Position numbers and translations under genes: made by a program | NCBI GenBank assembly: GCA_021371965.1 | Contig: JAJFVE010000200.1 | Location: forward strand, 1 to 20,819 | DNA: 20,819 nt | From: Planctomycetaceae bacterium | GTDB lineage: Bacteria > Planctomycetota > Phycisphaerae > SM23-33 | Reading direction: 5' to 3' | Notes under the pieces: generated by a model | The model's input: the letters and a program-made list of their open reading frames with translations, nothing else | Database searches by the model: none | What the model was told of the DNA's origin: nothing | Shown: positions 7,241 through 13,452 of the stretch, one piece after another | Layout of the letters: each line of letters starts with the position of its first letter | How positions within the stretch are numbered: the stretch's first letter is position 1

Positions 7241-8398
7241 GTGAAACACTTTGTATGTTTGCTCGCGATGACTGCCGTAGCGGTTTTGGCGTGCGGCCCG
7301 GCTGCTGCTGAATGGACCGACATGGGCGTGACCAACGGCGACTTCAGCACCCCCGGCTCGCTGGGTGTTCTCGGACAGACCGTTGGAATCCCGGCCAATA
7401 ATGGGACGGCTGACAACGGAAAGCTCTACGATGATTGGAAATTCCTCGGCGGGCAGACCGGAAGCAACGCCACATCCACCGGCGGGCTGGGCGGCCTAGC
7501 CGTCAACAACAGCAACACCAACAAGAACACCTTCGGGTACATCGTTCACGACGCGCTGACCAAGGCGGACAATACGGTCTGGCAGATAACGAACACGATC
7601 TATCGATTCGACTTCGACCTCGAAACCCGCAACTACGCCTATTCGGTGGGGGCCCTGATCTACTTCGGGCAGACCGACGTCAATAACTCGGCCACCTGGA
7701 AGGCCAACAACACGCGATGGTCGGGCGGGACCAACGTGGTTACCGAATGGGGCCTGCCCGTCCAGACCAACGGCGGGCTCAAGCATTACACGTTGTTCTG
7801 GGACAACAGCGGCACCAGCGATTGGAATCCCGCAGCCGGCGACACGGTCGGCAAAGACTATACGACCGTGATTCGCACCAGCCAGATCGATCTGGGCCAG
7901 AGCATCCGCTTCGGCGTCTATTCGAGCACGGGCACGTATCAGTGGCCCGAACTGTATCTGGACAACCTGAGCGTGTCGTATATCGCACTGGACCCGCAAC
8001 TGACGGCCGCGCCGGCCTCGGAGAGCCTGATCGATTTTGGCAATGTGGCCGTGCTGGATGCCGGAGTGTCCCAGTACATCACGCTGTCCAATACCGGCCA
8101 GGCCGGCAGCACGATCAACGTCAGCCAGATCGGGATGTACGGCGAAGACCGCGGACTGTTCTACGCGGCCGGCGCCGTGCCGGTCACTCTGACGGCGGGC
8201 GGAACAAATTCGGCTCAGTACGAGATTGGCTTCGGCGGGTCGTTCACGCCGGGGCTCAAGACCGCCCAGCTCAAGTTCACCACCTCCGAAGGCGACGTGA
8301 TCTACGACCTGCGGGCGAACGTCATCCCCGAGCCGGCCACGATGGCCCTGCTTCTCGCCGGCGCCTTGGGCGCCCTGCTGCGCAAGAAACGCGCATAG
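7241..8398 (+). CDS. Secreted PEP-CTERM protein 3 with HYDIN/choice-of-anchor-like C-terminal domain
   Basis: A GTG start lies seven bases after AGGAGA, and the 385-residue product opens with a signal peptide (MKHFVCLLAMTAVAVLACG to AAA, residues 1-23) like that of protein 1. The mature start EWTDMGVTNGDFSTPGS matches the NGDF opening of protein 2. A jelly-roll-like region ends LYLDNLSVSYI. Residues about 250-360 form the shared module (LIDFGNVAVLDAGVSQYITL, MYGEDRGLFYAAG, GLKTAQLKFTTSEGDVIYDL), and the tail is IPEPATMALLLAG then RKKR. The gene follows gene 2 by 15 bases with no promoter between them, so the two form an operon. I see no strong terminator after it; the convergent URO-D gene ends 104 bases downstream. 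No enzyme motif is visible. Confidence 0.88.
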   Translation: MKHFVCLLAMTAVAVLACGPAAAEWTDMGVTNGDFSTPGSLGVLGQTVGIPANNGTADNGKLYDDWKFLGGQTGSNATSTGGLGGLAVNNSNTNKNTFGYIVHDALTKADNTVWQITNTIYRFDFDLETRNYAYSVGALIYFGQTDVNNSATWKANNTRWSGGTNVVTEWGLPVQTNGGLKHYTLFWDNSGTSDWNPAAGDTVGKDYTTVIRTSQIDLGQSIRFGVYSSTGTYQWPELYLDNLSVSYIALDPQLTAAPASESLIDFGNVAVLDAGVSQYITLSNTGQAGSTINVSQIGMYGEDRGLFYAAGAVPVTLTAGGTNSAQYEIGFGGSFTPGLKTAQLKFTTSEGDVIYDLRANVIPEPATMALLLAGALGALLRKKRA

Positions 8399-8502
8399 AC
8401 TCAGCAACAGGCCTGTATTCGACACTTTGTTCGACGGGTTGTTGCCCTGGTCTCAAGAACCATTTTGACGCTTGCCTCGAGCTCGATCTGCTTTAGCGTT
8501 CT

Positions 8503-9543
8503 TTAGCGGCAGGCATGGCAGGCGTCGAAGTAGGCCTGCAGGTTTTCCACCGGTACGTTCTGCGGGGCCTCGCCGCCCAGGCAGAGGAAGAAACCGTTCA
8601 GGCGGCGAGCCTTCTTCAGCGTGACGGCCACTTCGGCGGCGATGCTCGCCGGCGTTCCGGTCGTGAGGGTTGTCGTGCTGGCGCCGCCGACGATCTGCCC
8701 GGCGGGGCCTACGGCGTCGATGATGCGGTCGGGGTCGTTCACGGCCTCCATGAACAGGCCTGTCGCACCGGCGGCGATGAAGTCCTTCGCGATGGGCTCG
8801 ATCAGCCCATCGCTGGTGGCGAGCACTTTCTTGCCCGCCTTGATCGCCGGTTCGTAAATGCGCCGGTATCGCGGGAAGACCTCCCGCCGCAGGAACTCGG
8901 GATTGAAGATCGGCCCGCGAGCGCTGCAGAGGTCTTCGTGCGCCATCAGCATTGGCGCGTCCGTAGCCGCCATGGCGGTCAGGGTGTCGACGGAGTAGTC
9001 CGTGCAGCGGTCCAGCATCGGCCCAAGAGACTCTGGCTCCGTAGCGACCATCTCCATGAAGAGCGTCCAATCGCAGTAGTACGGCATGTAATGCAGGACT
9101 AGCATAAAGTGCCCCGGCACCAGCAGCGACCGCTCGCCCAGCAGGGCCTGTGTGTCGCGATAGTTCTGGCACCATCCGTCGATGCGCTGGGCGAGGCTGA
9201 TGTCGTCGTGCCTGCGGGGGTCGAAGTCCAGTATTTCCTGGCGCGTCTTGTAGATCGGGTTGGTCATCCACTGCGTCTCGCGCATGCCCCACGCCGTGCG
9301 GACATGATGGTCGCCCGCGGCCGCCACTTGCCCGTCGGCCAGGTCCGTCGCGCCGAAAGCCGCAAAGAGCGTCGCGTCGATGTCGAACTTCTCCAGGTAC
9401 GCCAGGTAGCTTTCGGTGGGCCTGGTCCGCGGGTCAATGCCGGTGGCGCTGCGAAAGAACGCCTCGTGCGTGAGGAACTCGAACTGCGCGACGCGGTCAA
9501 CCTTTTCGCCGGCGATCGCGGCCAATGCACGTTTTATGGACAT
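8503..9543 (-). CDS. Uroporphyrinogen decarboxylase (URO-D) family protein
   Basis: The 346-residue protein begins MSIKRALAAIAGEKVDRV, the normal opening of URO-D-family TIM-barrel proteins, which include true HemE and the corrinoid methyltransferases MtaA/MtbA. A typical ending is present (GGEAPQNVPVENLQAYFDAC). Where corrinoid methyltransferases have an H-x-C zinc motif, this one reads VLATSDGLIEPI, so it probably lacks that zinc site. It is also not an obvious HemE. It is best called a URO-D-family protein of unknown substrate, of the kind common in planctomycetes. The start codon directly abuts an array of seven-base repeats, and no good Shine-Dalgarno sequence is visible. The gene is convergent with the PEP-CTERM operon and downstream of another minus-strand PEP-CTERM gene, separated from it by a terminator. 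Confidence 0.85.
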   Translation of the reverse strand: MSIKRALAAIAGEKVDRVAQFEFLTHEAFFRSATGIDPRTRPTESYLAYLEKFDIDATLFAAFGATDLADGQVAAAGDHHVRTAWGMRETQWMTNPIYKTRQEILDFDPRRHDDISLAQRIDGWCQNYRDTQALLGERSLLVPGHFMLVLHYMPYYCDWTLFMEMVATEPESLGPMLDRCTDYSVDTLTAMAATDAPMLMAHEDLCSARGPIFNPEFLRREVFPRYRRIYEPAIKAGKKVLATSDGLIEPIAKDFIAAGATGLFMEAVNDPDRIIDAVGPAGQIVGGASTTTLTTGTPASIAAEVAVTLKKARRLNGFFLCLGGEAPQNVPVENLQAYFDACHACR

Positions 9544-9544
9544 A

Positions 9545-9607
9545 GATCAGTAATCAGTAATCAGTAATCAGTGACCAGTAATCAGTAATCAGTAATCAGT
9601 CATCAGT
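9545..9607. repeat. Nine tandem copies of a seven-base AATCAGT repeat
   Basis: Units occur every seven bases from 9545: six are exactly AATCAGT and three have one or two changes (GATCAGT, GACCAGT, CATCAGT). The array begins one base from the URO-D start codon, so it would form that gene's 5' leader. A decayed set in the opposite orientation lies at 9702-9729. Confidence 0.9.
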
Positions 9608-9618
9608 GAGGGGAAATC

Positions 9619-9646
9619 AATGTACCCGATTCAGAGGCCGGGGCAA
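9619..9646 (-). promoter_or_regulatory. Candidate promoter of the URO-D-family gene
   Basis: On the minus strand, TTGCCC (9646-9641) precedes TACATT (9624-9619) by 16 bases. Transcription from here would run straight through the seven-base repeat array into the gene. The -35 half touches the U-tract of the upstream terminator. Confidence 0.4.
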
Positions 9647-9690
9647 CAAAAAGAACAGCGGGCGGCTGCCTCACCGGGTAGCCGCCCGCT
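9644..9690 (-). terminator. Intrinsic terminator of the minus-strand PEP-CTERM gene
   Basis: AGCGGGCGGCT (9657-9667) and AGCCGCCCGCT (9680-9690) form a perfect 11-bp GC-rich stem with a 12-base loop. Read on the minus strand it is followed by GTTCTTTTTGTTG, a U-rich tail. It lies 36 bases after the stop of the gene at 9727-10290. Confidence 0.85.
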
Positions 9691-9701
9691 GCTCAATTGC
9701 T

Positions 9702-9729
9702 ACTGATTACGGTTTACCGATAACGGTTA
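9702..9729. repeat. Four degenerate seven-base repeats overlapping a stop codon
   Basis: On the minus strand the units read TAACCGT, TATCGGT, AAACCGT and AATCAGT. The last matches the unit of the array at 9545-9607, in the opposite orientation. The first TAA is the stop codon of the PEP-CTERM gene. Confidence 0.6.
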
Positions 9730-10290
9730 CTGTCTTTTCCTTCGAATCAAAGCCGCCAGACCGCCGATGGCCAGCAGGCTCATCGTCGCCGGCTCGGGGA
9801 CGTCAGCGATGTTGAGGTTGCTGAAGTGCAAGTTGTCGAACGTTGGCTCGCCGCTCCAATGGGAAACCTGGATGGACTTGCCGGTTCCCGAAAAGGAGGC
9901 TGTCACCGTGCCGATCGTGTCGCTCCAGCCTTGGGTAAACAGCACGGTCCCGCCCATGTCGACATCGCTGTAGATGCTGATGGCAGACCCGACCGGAACG
10001 GCCACGAAATCCAGAGTGATCCCCGTGTCGAAGCCGTTGGGGATATTGGCGATGAACTGGCGAACGACGCCGCCGGAGCGGATGGTTCCAGGCCGGCCCC
10101 CGTTGCCGACGACGAACGAGATGTCGTAGTCCGGTCCGCCGACGCCGTTATAGTACTCGCCCACTGCCGTGCCAACGGCTATCCCTTCGAAGTCCAGTGT
10201 AATTGCCGCGGCGCTTGCGGGCGCGGCCGCAAGGGACAGCAATGCCACAGCCGCCACAACCGTACTCAAATTTCTTCCAATGCGCTTCAT
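9727..10290 (-). CDS. Small secreted PEP-CTERM protein 4
   Basis: The 187-residue protein starts at an ATG preceded by GAAAGGATGAATC. Residues 1-28 form a clear signal peptide (MKRIGRNLSTVVAAVALLSL, then AAAPASA). The mature part begins ITLDFEGIAVGTAV and is rich in Gly, Ser, Val and Thr; it ends FDNLHFSNLNIAD, the usual last strand of a beta-sandwich. Residues 164-187 are the PEP-CTERM tail: VPEPATMSLLAIGGLAALI then RRKR. The module is not related in sequence to the three tandem PEP-CTERM proteins and lacks their HYDIN-like domain. Exosortase processing is known for this tail class; the ligand or role is unknown. It has its own terminator (9644-9690) and probably its own promoter (10509-10517), so it is monocistronic. 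Confidence 0.88.
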   Translation of the reverse strand: MKRIGRNLSTVVAAVALLSLAAAPASAAAITLDFEGIAVGTAVGEYYNGVGGPDYDISFVVGNGGRPGTIRSGGVVRQFIANIPNGFDTGITLDFVAVPVGSAISIYSDVDMGGTVLFTQGWSDTIGTVTASFSGTGKSIQVSHWSGEPTFDNLHFSNLNIADVPEPATMSLLAIGGLAALIRRKRQ

Positions 10291-10596
10291 GATTCATCCT
10301 TTCGTTATGCAAGGAGTATTGTCTGGCGGAACATCCCTTGCGCAATGTTCCAGCCTGCAATTACTTGGTATCGACTCCGTTCGGGCTCAACGTGCTCCGG
10401 CCGCGCCCGCCTACCGATCCTTGTTAAGGCGCGGTCCTGGGACCATGCATCAGAATCAGAAAAATGATCTTCTGGCCCTTCGTCCTGGGCATTCTTGAAC
10501 GCGGAACCATCATACCAGAAGTGATAGGTTTTCGATAGGGACATTTTCAAAACAGCAGTGGGACATTATTGAAAGGAGAGTGCGCGGTGCAGATAG
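10291..10596. other. Leader and upstream region of PEP-CTERM gene 4
   Basis: No credible gene lies here. It contains an inverted repeat GGAACAT/ATGTTCC (10328-10334 and 10345-10351), a candidate minus-strand extended -10 promoter (10509-10517) and two direct copies of GGGACATT-type sequence (10538-10550 and 10560-10573). An 81-codon open frame on the minus strand has no recognisable domain or ribosome site and is not called. Confidence 0.5.
10509..10517 (-). promoter_or_regulatory. Candidate extended -10 promoter of PEP-CTERM gene 4
   Basis: The minus strand reads TGGTATGAT, matching the extended -10 form TGnTATAAT at all but one base. No good -35 is visible 17 bases upstream, as is common for extended -10 promoters. 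The leader would be about 210 bases and include the GGAACAT inverted repeat. Confidence 0.4.
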
Positions 10597-10765
10597 AAAA
10601 ATAGTCTCCACAAATGTGCCGGCGGTCGCTTCAGGAAAAAGAACCCATCAAATAAGGTGGGTAGCTGCCTGGTCCCGAAGGACCAAGGACGTAGGCTTCC
10701 CTTGATGAGTCTTATCGGTTCTTTTCCACGCGTGCAACCTATCGAGCACCGCAGAGACTATTTTT
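10597..10765 (-). ncRNA. ssrS: Candidate 6S RNA
   Basis: The minus strand encodes a single long, interrupted hairpin of about 170 bases, the hallmark of 6S RNA, which binds sigma70-RNA polymerase by mimicking an open promoter. The closing stem is a perfect 12 bp: AAAAATAGTCTC (10765-10754) with GAGACTATTTTT (10608-10597). Next come the 5' motif TGCGGTGCTCG and its 3' partner GCCGGCACATTTGTGG, which resemble the conserved ends of 6S RNAs. A second stem pairs GGAAAAGAACC (10727-10717) with GGTTCTTTTTCC (10645-10634). A central bubble contains GGGAAGCC on one side and CTACCCACCTTATTTGATGG on the other. The tip is TGGTCC-TTCG-GGACCA (10685-10670). The orientation follows from the UUCG loop and the conserved motifs. 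The 3' stem ends in U5. The family call rests on recalled motifs; a covariance search was not possible. Confidence 0.75.
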
Positions 10766-10786
10766 GTTTCTTCACTGACAACTACT

Positions 10787-10792
10787 ATTCTA
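10787..10792 (-). promoter_or_regulatory. Candidate -10 box of the 6S RNA gene
   Basis: The minus strand reads TAGAAT 21 bases before the closing stem, giving a start about 10780 and a 5' extension of roughly 15 bases. No convincing -35 was found. TAGAAT also occurs as the -10 candidate before aspS and tspO. Confidence 0.3.
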
Positions 10793-10893
10793 CCCAACTT
10801 CATCGGAAAATCTCACGGTCCTCTTGAAGAATTGGGCAAGAATGTTTCTGCCGGAAACAACTCCCCACGGCACGCGGCTTGCTCCGGAACTGG

Positions 10894-10924
10894 TTCACCG
10901 CGGAGATCGCGGAGGACGCAGAGG
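10894..10924. repeat. Copy A of a nine-base-period GCAGAG repeat element
   Basis: From about 10901 the sequence steps by nine bases: GCGGAGATC, GCGGAGGAC, GCAGAGGCT. Related copies lie at 11336-11381 (inverted) and 16431-16461. I recall this type as dispersed intergenic DNA in several bacterial phyla. Confidence 0.6.
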
Positions 10925-10972
10925 CTAGAGAAAATTAGGTTCTTCGGGAAACACCGGGGAACGGTTTGTTTT

Positions 10973-11200
10973 GCGTCCCGCAAGGGACGCATGGGTTCTA
11001 GCCGGGGGCAAGTCCGCAGCGAGCGCAGCGAGTGAAGGACGCCGCCCCCGGTCCGCTCCGCTCTGCACAGCCGCCCCGAAGGGGCGGCGGGGTCTTGCCG
11101 CACGCTACAGCCCGCCCGCCGCTTCGCGGCGGGATCGAAAAACCAAACCCGCTCCGGGGGCTGGGCCCCCGGCTAGGTCCCGAGCGTCCCGTTGGGACGC
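10973..11200. repeat. Compound island of nested and serial hairpins
   Basis: The island is bounded by two copies of a GCGTCCC/GGGACGC hairpin (10973-10990 and 11184-11200). Inside these, TAGCCGGGGGC (10999-11009) is an exact inverted match of GCCCCCGGCTA (11165-11175). Within that are CCGCCCC/GGGGCGG (11071-11087) and CCCGCCGC/GCGGCGGG (11115-11133). There is no transposase frame, and the overlapping open frames are low-complexity. It may be a miniature non-autonomous element or a fused set of REP-like units. Confidence 0.7.
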
Positions 11201-11335
11201 ATCCTGATCAGAGGCTCGTAGCCTCCCCGTTATTCCCGGATGAACCGAAAATTAAAGGGGGAGATCAACTGGGCATTGGATGTTGCAGCCGGAGGTGGAA
11301 GAGATTCCGCCTCCGCAAAAAAACCACATTCATTC
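11201..11335. other. Intergenic stretch without recognisable content
   Basis: Between the hairpin island and repeat copy B I see no gene, strong hairpin or promoter. No U-tailed terminator is visible for the minus-strand pheT transcript that ends nearby. Confidence 0.4.
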
Positions 11336-11381
11336 TTCTCTGCGATCTCCGCGAACTCTGCGGTGAGATCCGCGGTGAAAT
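11336..11381. repeat. Copy B (inverted) of the nine-base-period repeat element
   Basis: CTCTGCGAT, CTCCGCGAA and CTCTGCGGT are consecutive nine-base units, the reverse complement of copies A and C. It ends just before the pheT stop codon. Confidence 0.6.
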
Positions 11382-11382
11382 C

Positions 11383-13383
11383 TCACGTCCGCAACTGCGC
11401 CGCGAACTGCTTAACCAGTTGCGACACGATCTGCGCGACTTGCTCGTCGACCTGCTGGCTGCGGAGCGTTTCGCTCTCGCTGCGATAGGTCACCGTGAGT
11501 GTCAGGCTCTTCTTGCCTGGTTCGATCGGCTTGCCGCGATAGGTCGTCACGTAGTCCAGGGCGGTCCGCAGCGGCTGATCGACCGACGCGATGGCCGCGG
11601 CGATCTGCGCCCAGGTCACCGACTCGTCCACGATCACCGACAGGTCGCGGCGCATCGCCGGAAAGCGAGGCACGGGCCGGTACGGCCGCGCCTTGTGCGA
11701 GGCCGCCAGCAGCATTTCAAAGTTCAGCGTCGCCGCCGAGACCGCATGCTCCAGGTCAAAGGCTTTCTGCACGTCTGCCGCGATCACGCCGGCGTGGCCG
11801 ATGATCTTGCCGTCCAGTGCGACAGCCGCCGATTGCCCTCTCTCCAGGCCCGGCGCGTCGGCGGGCGTGATGGTCAACTCCGCCGCCGCGGCCACTCGCG
11901 AGATCAGCGCCTCGACCGCCCCGCGCAGATCGCGCAGCGGGGCGCGGGTGACCATCGCCAGTTCCAGGTGCTCTGCCGGAAGCTCGCCGCCGGAAGGCGG
12001 AAAGACGGCTGCCAGTTCGTAAAGGCTGAGATCGACCATGCCCTGGTCCTGGTTGTTCTTGCAGGCATCGAGCAGGCTGATCAGCAGCGTCGGGCGCAGG
12101 GCGTTGTGGCTCTTGCGGGTCAGCGGATCGACGCAGACGGGCTTGTCCACGCCGAACAGCGCCGCGCGGGCGGCGTCGACGAAGGCGAAGGTGACAGCCT
12201 CGTCGAATCCCGCGGCCGACATGACCGCCGAGACGGCTGACCGCATTCGTTGCACGTGCGATCGCGGTTGCACGGGGTGCGCCACGGCCGCATCGACGGG
12301 AATGCGGTCGTATCCGGCCAGGCGGATGACTTCTTCGATCAGGTCGATCTCGCGCGTCAGGTCGCCGCGGTGGGAGGGGATGGTGCAGACCAGCGTGCCC
12401 CCTTCGGCGCGCGGCGCCAGGCCGAGCCGGTCGAGGATTTCCCGCTGCTGGAGGCGGGCGATCTCGACGCCCAGCACGGCCGTCGTGCGATGAGGCCGCA
12501 GCGTCACCACCGGCGCCTGCCAGGGCTTGGCCCAGACGTCGACGGCTCCGGCGGCCAATTGCCCGCCGGTCACATCGTGGATCAGCTTGCAGGCTCGCTG
12601 CGAAGCGGCGTCGAGGGCGACTGGGTCCACGCCGCGTTCAAAGCGGTAGTTGCTCGGGCTGGCCAGTTGCAGGCGGCGGCTGGTGCGGCGGATGCACAGC
12701 GGGTCGAACTGGGCCGATTCGATGAGCACGTTGGTGGTCCCGGCAGTGACTTCGCTGGCCAGGCCGCCCATGATGCCCGCCACGGCGACGGGGTGTTTGG
12801 CGTCGGCGATCACGAGCATCTGCTCGTCGAGGCGGCAGGTGGTGCCGTCGATGCTGACGATGGTCTCGCCGGCCTGGGCACGCCGCACGACGATGCGATG
12901 CTCGATCAGCTTGTCCAGGTCGAAGGCGTGCAGCGGTTGGGAGTATTCCATCAGGACGAAGTTCGTCACGTCGACGATGTTGTTGATGCTCCGCAGCCCG
13001 ACGGCCTCGAGCCGCTCGACCAGCCACGACGGGCTGGCCCCGACGTGCACGCCGCGGATGACCCGCGCGGTGTAGCGCGGGCACAGGGCGCCGTCGAGCA
13101 CGTCGACGCGCGTCAGGTCCGACGCCTTGCCCGACGCCGGCGGCAGGGCGATAGCCGGCGGATTAAACGGCACGCCGGTGATGGCCGCCACTTCCCGCGC
13201 CACGCCCAGGTGCCCCAGGCAGTCGGGGCGGTTGGAGGTGACCTCCAGGTCGATCACCACGTCGGCATCGTTCTCCTGCACCGACTCGATGTTGAACCCC
13301 GCCCCCATCAGCGCCGAGCAAAGCTCAGACACCGAAATGCGGATGTCGACGTAATCCGTCAACCAGTTCAAAGAAACAAGCAT
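11383..13383 (-). CDS. pheT: Phenylalanyl-tRNA synthetase beta subunit, short form
   Basis: The 666-residue subunit of the (alpha-beta)2 enzyme charges tRNA-Phe in the cytoplasm together with PheS, which is not in this window. Domains in order: an N-terminal segment (MLVSLNWLTDYVD) running straight into VTSNRPDCLGHLGVAREV at 48-65; B3/B4 editing domain about 103-270 (INNIVDVTNFVLMEYSQPLHAFD, 133-155); B5 domain about 292-362 (IPSHRGDLTREIDLIEEVIR); catalytic-like core about 370-560; and a C-terminal FDX-ACB anticodon-binding domain about 572-665 (RFPAMRRDLSVIVDE). The EMAP/OB tRNA-binding insertion that makes the E. coli protein about 795 residues is absent; the shorter architecture is known in other bacteria. 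The start has AGGAT about eight bases upstream. It lies 69 bases after aspS on the same strand and is probably co-transcribed with it. Confidence 0.96.
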   Translation of the reverse strand: MLVSLNWLTDYVDIRISVSELCSALMGAGFNIESVQENDADVVIDLEVTSNRPDCLGHLGVAREVAAITGVPFNPPAIALPPASGKASDLTRVDVLDGALCPRYTARVIRGVHVGASPSWLVERLEAVGLRSINNIVDVTNFVLMEYSQPLHAFDLDKLIEHRIVVRRAQAGETIVSIDGTTCRLDEQMLVIADAKHPVAVAGIMGGLASEVTAGTTNVLIESAQFDPLCIRRTSRRLQLASPSNYRFERGVDPVALDAASQRACKLIHDVTGGQLAAGAVDVWAKPWQAPVVTLRPHRTTAVLGVEIARLQQREILDRLGLAPRAEGGTLVCTIPSHRGDLTREIDLIEEVIRLAGYDRIPVDAAVAHPVQPRSHVQRMRSAVSAVMSAAGFDEAVTFAFVDAARAALFGVDKPVCVDPLTRKSHNALRPTLLISLLDACKNNQDQGMVDLSLYELAAVFPPSGGELPAEHLELAMVTRAPLRDLRGAVEALISRVAAAAELTITPADAPGLERGQSAAVALDGKIIGHAGVIAADVQKAFDLEHAVSAATLNFEMLLAASHKARPYRPVPRFPAMRRDLSVIVDESVTWAQIAAAIASVDQPLRTALDYVTTYRGKPIEPGKKSLTLTVTYRSESETLRSQQVDEQVAQIVSQLVKQFAAQLRT

Positions 13384-13408
13384 GTCAATTATCCTGCGGC
13401 GTCAGGGA

Positions 13409-13427
13409 CACGTCCCCAAGGGACGTG
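13409..13427. repeat. Perfect 8-bp hairpin between aspS and pheT
   Basis: CACGTCCC (13409-13416) pairs with GGGACGTG (13420-13427) around a CAA loop. There is no U-tract on the minus strand, so read-through from aspS to pheT is plausible. It resembles the GGGACG-type hairpins at 10973 and 11184. Confidence 0.7.
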
Positions 13428-13452
13428 GCACCGGGCTACCGGCTACTATTTA

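Noticed and set aside
9545..9607. Regular repeats considered as a CRISPR array
   Set aside because: Units are seven bases with no spacers and no cas genes nearby.
10305..10550. 81-codon minus-strand open frame starting MKMSLSKTYHFW
   Set aside because: It has no ribosome site or known domain, and lies in the presumed promoter and leader of the PEP-CTERM gene.
10597..10765. Alternative readings of the structured region: SRP RNA, riboswitch or plus-strand RNA
   Set aside because: The SRP GGAAG-type tip motif is absent, no gene lies suitably downstream for a riboswitch, and the conserved motifs and UUCG loop appear on the minus strand.
10813..11207. Short open frames on both strands around the hairpin island
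   Set aside because: Their products are translations of palindromes and nine-base repeats, with no conserved features.
11032..12240. 402-codon plus-strand open frame
   Set aside because: It runs through the hairpin island and antisense to the 3' end of pheT; the product is low-complexity.
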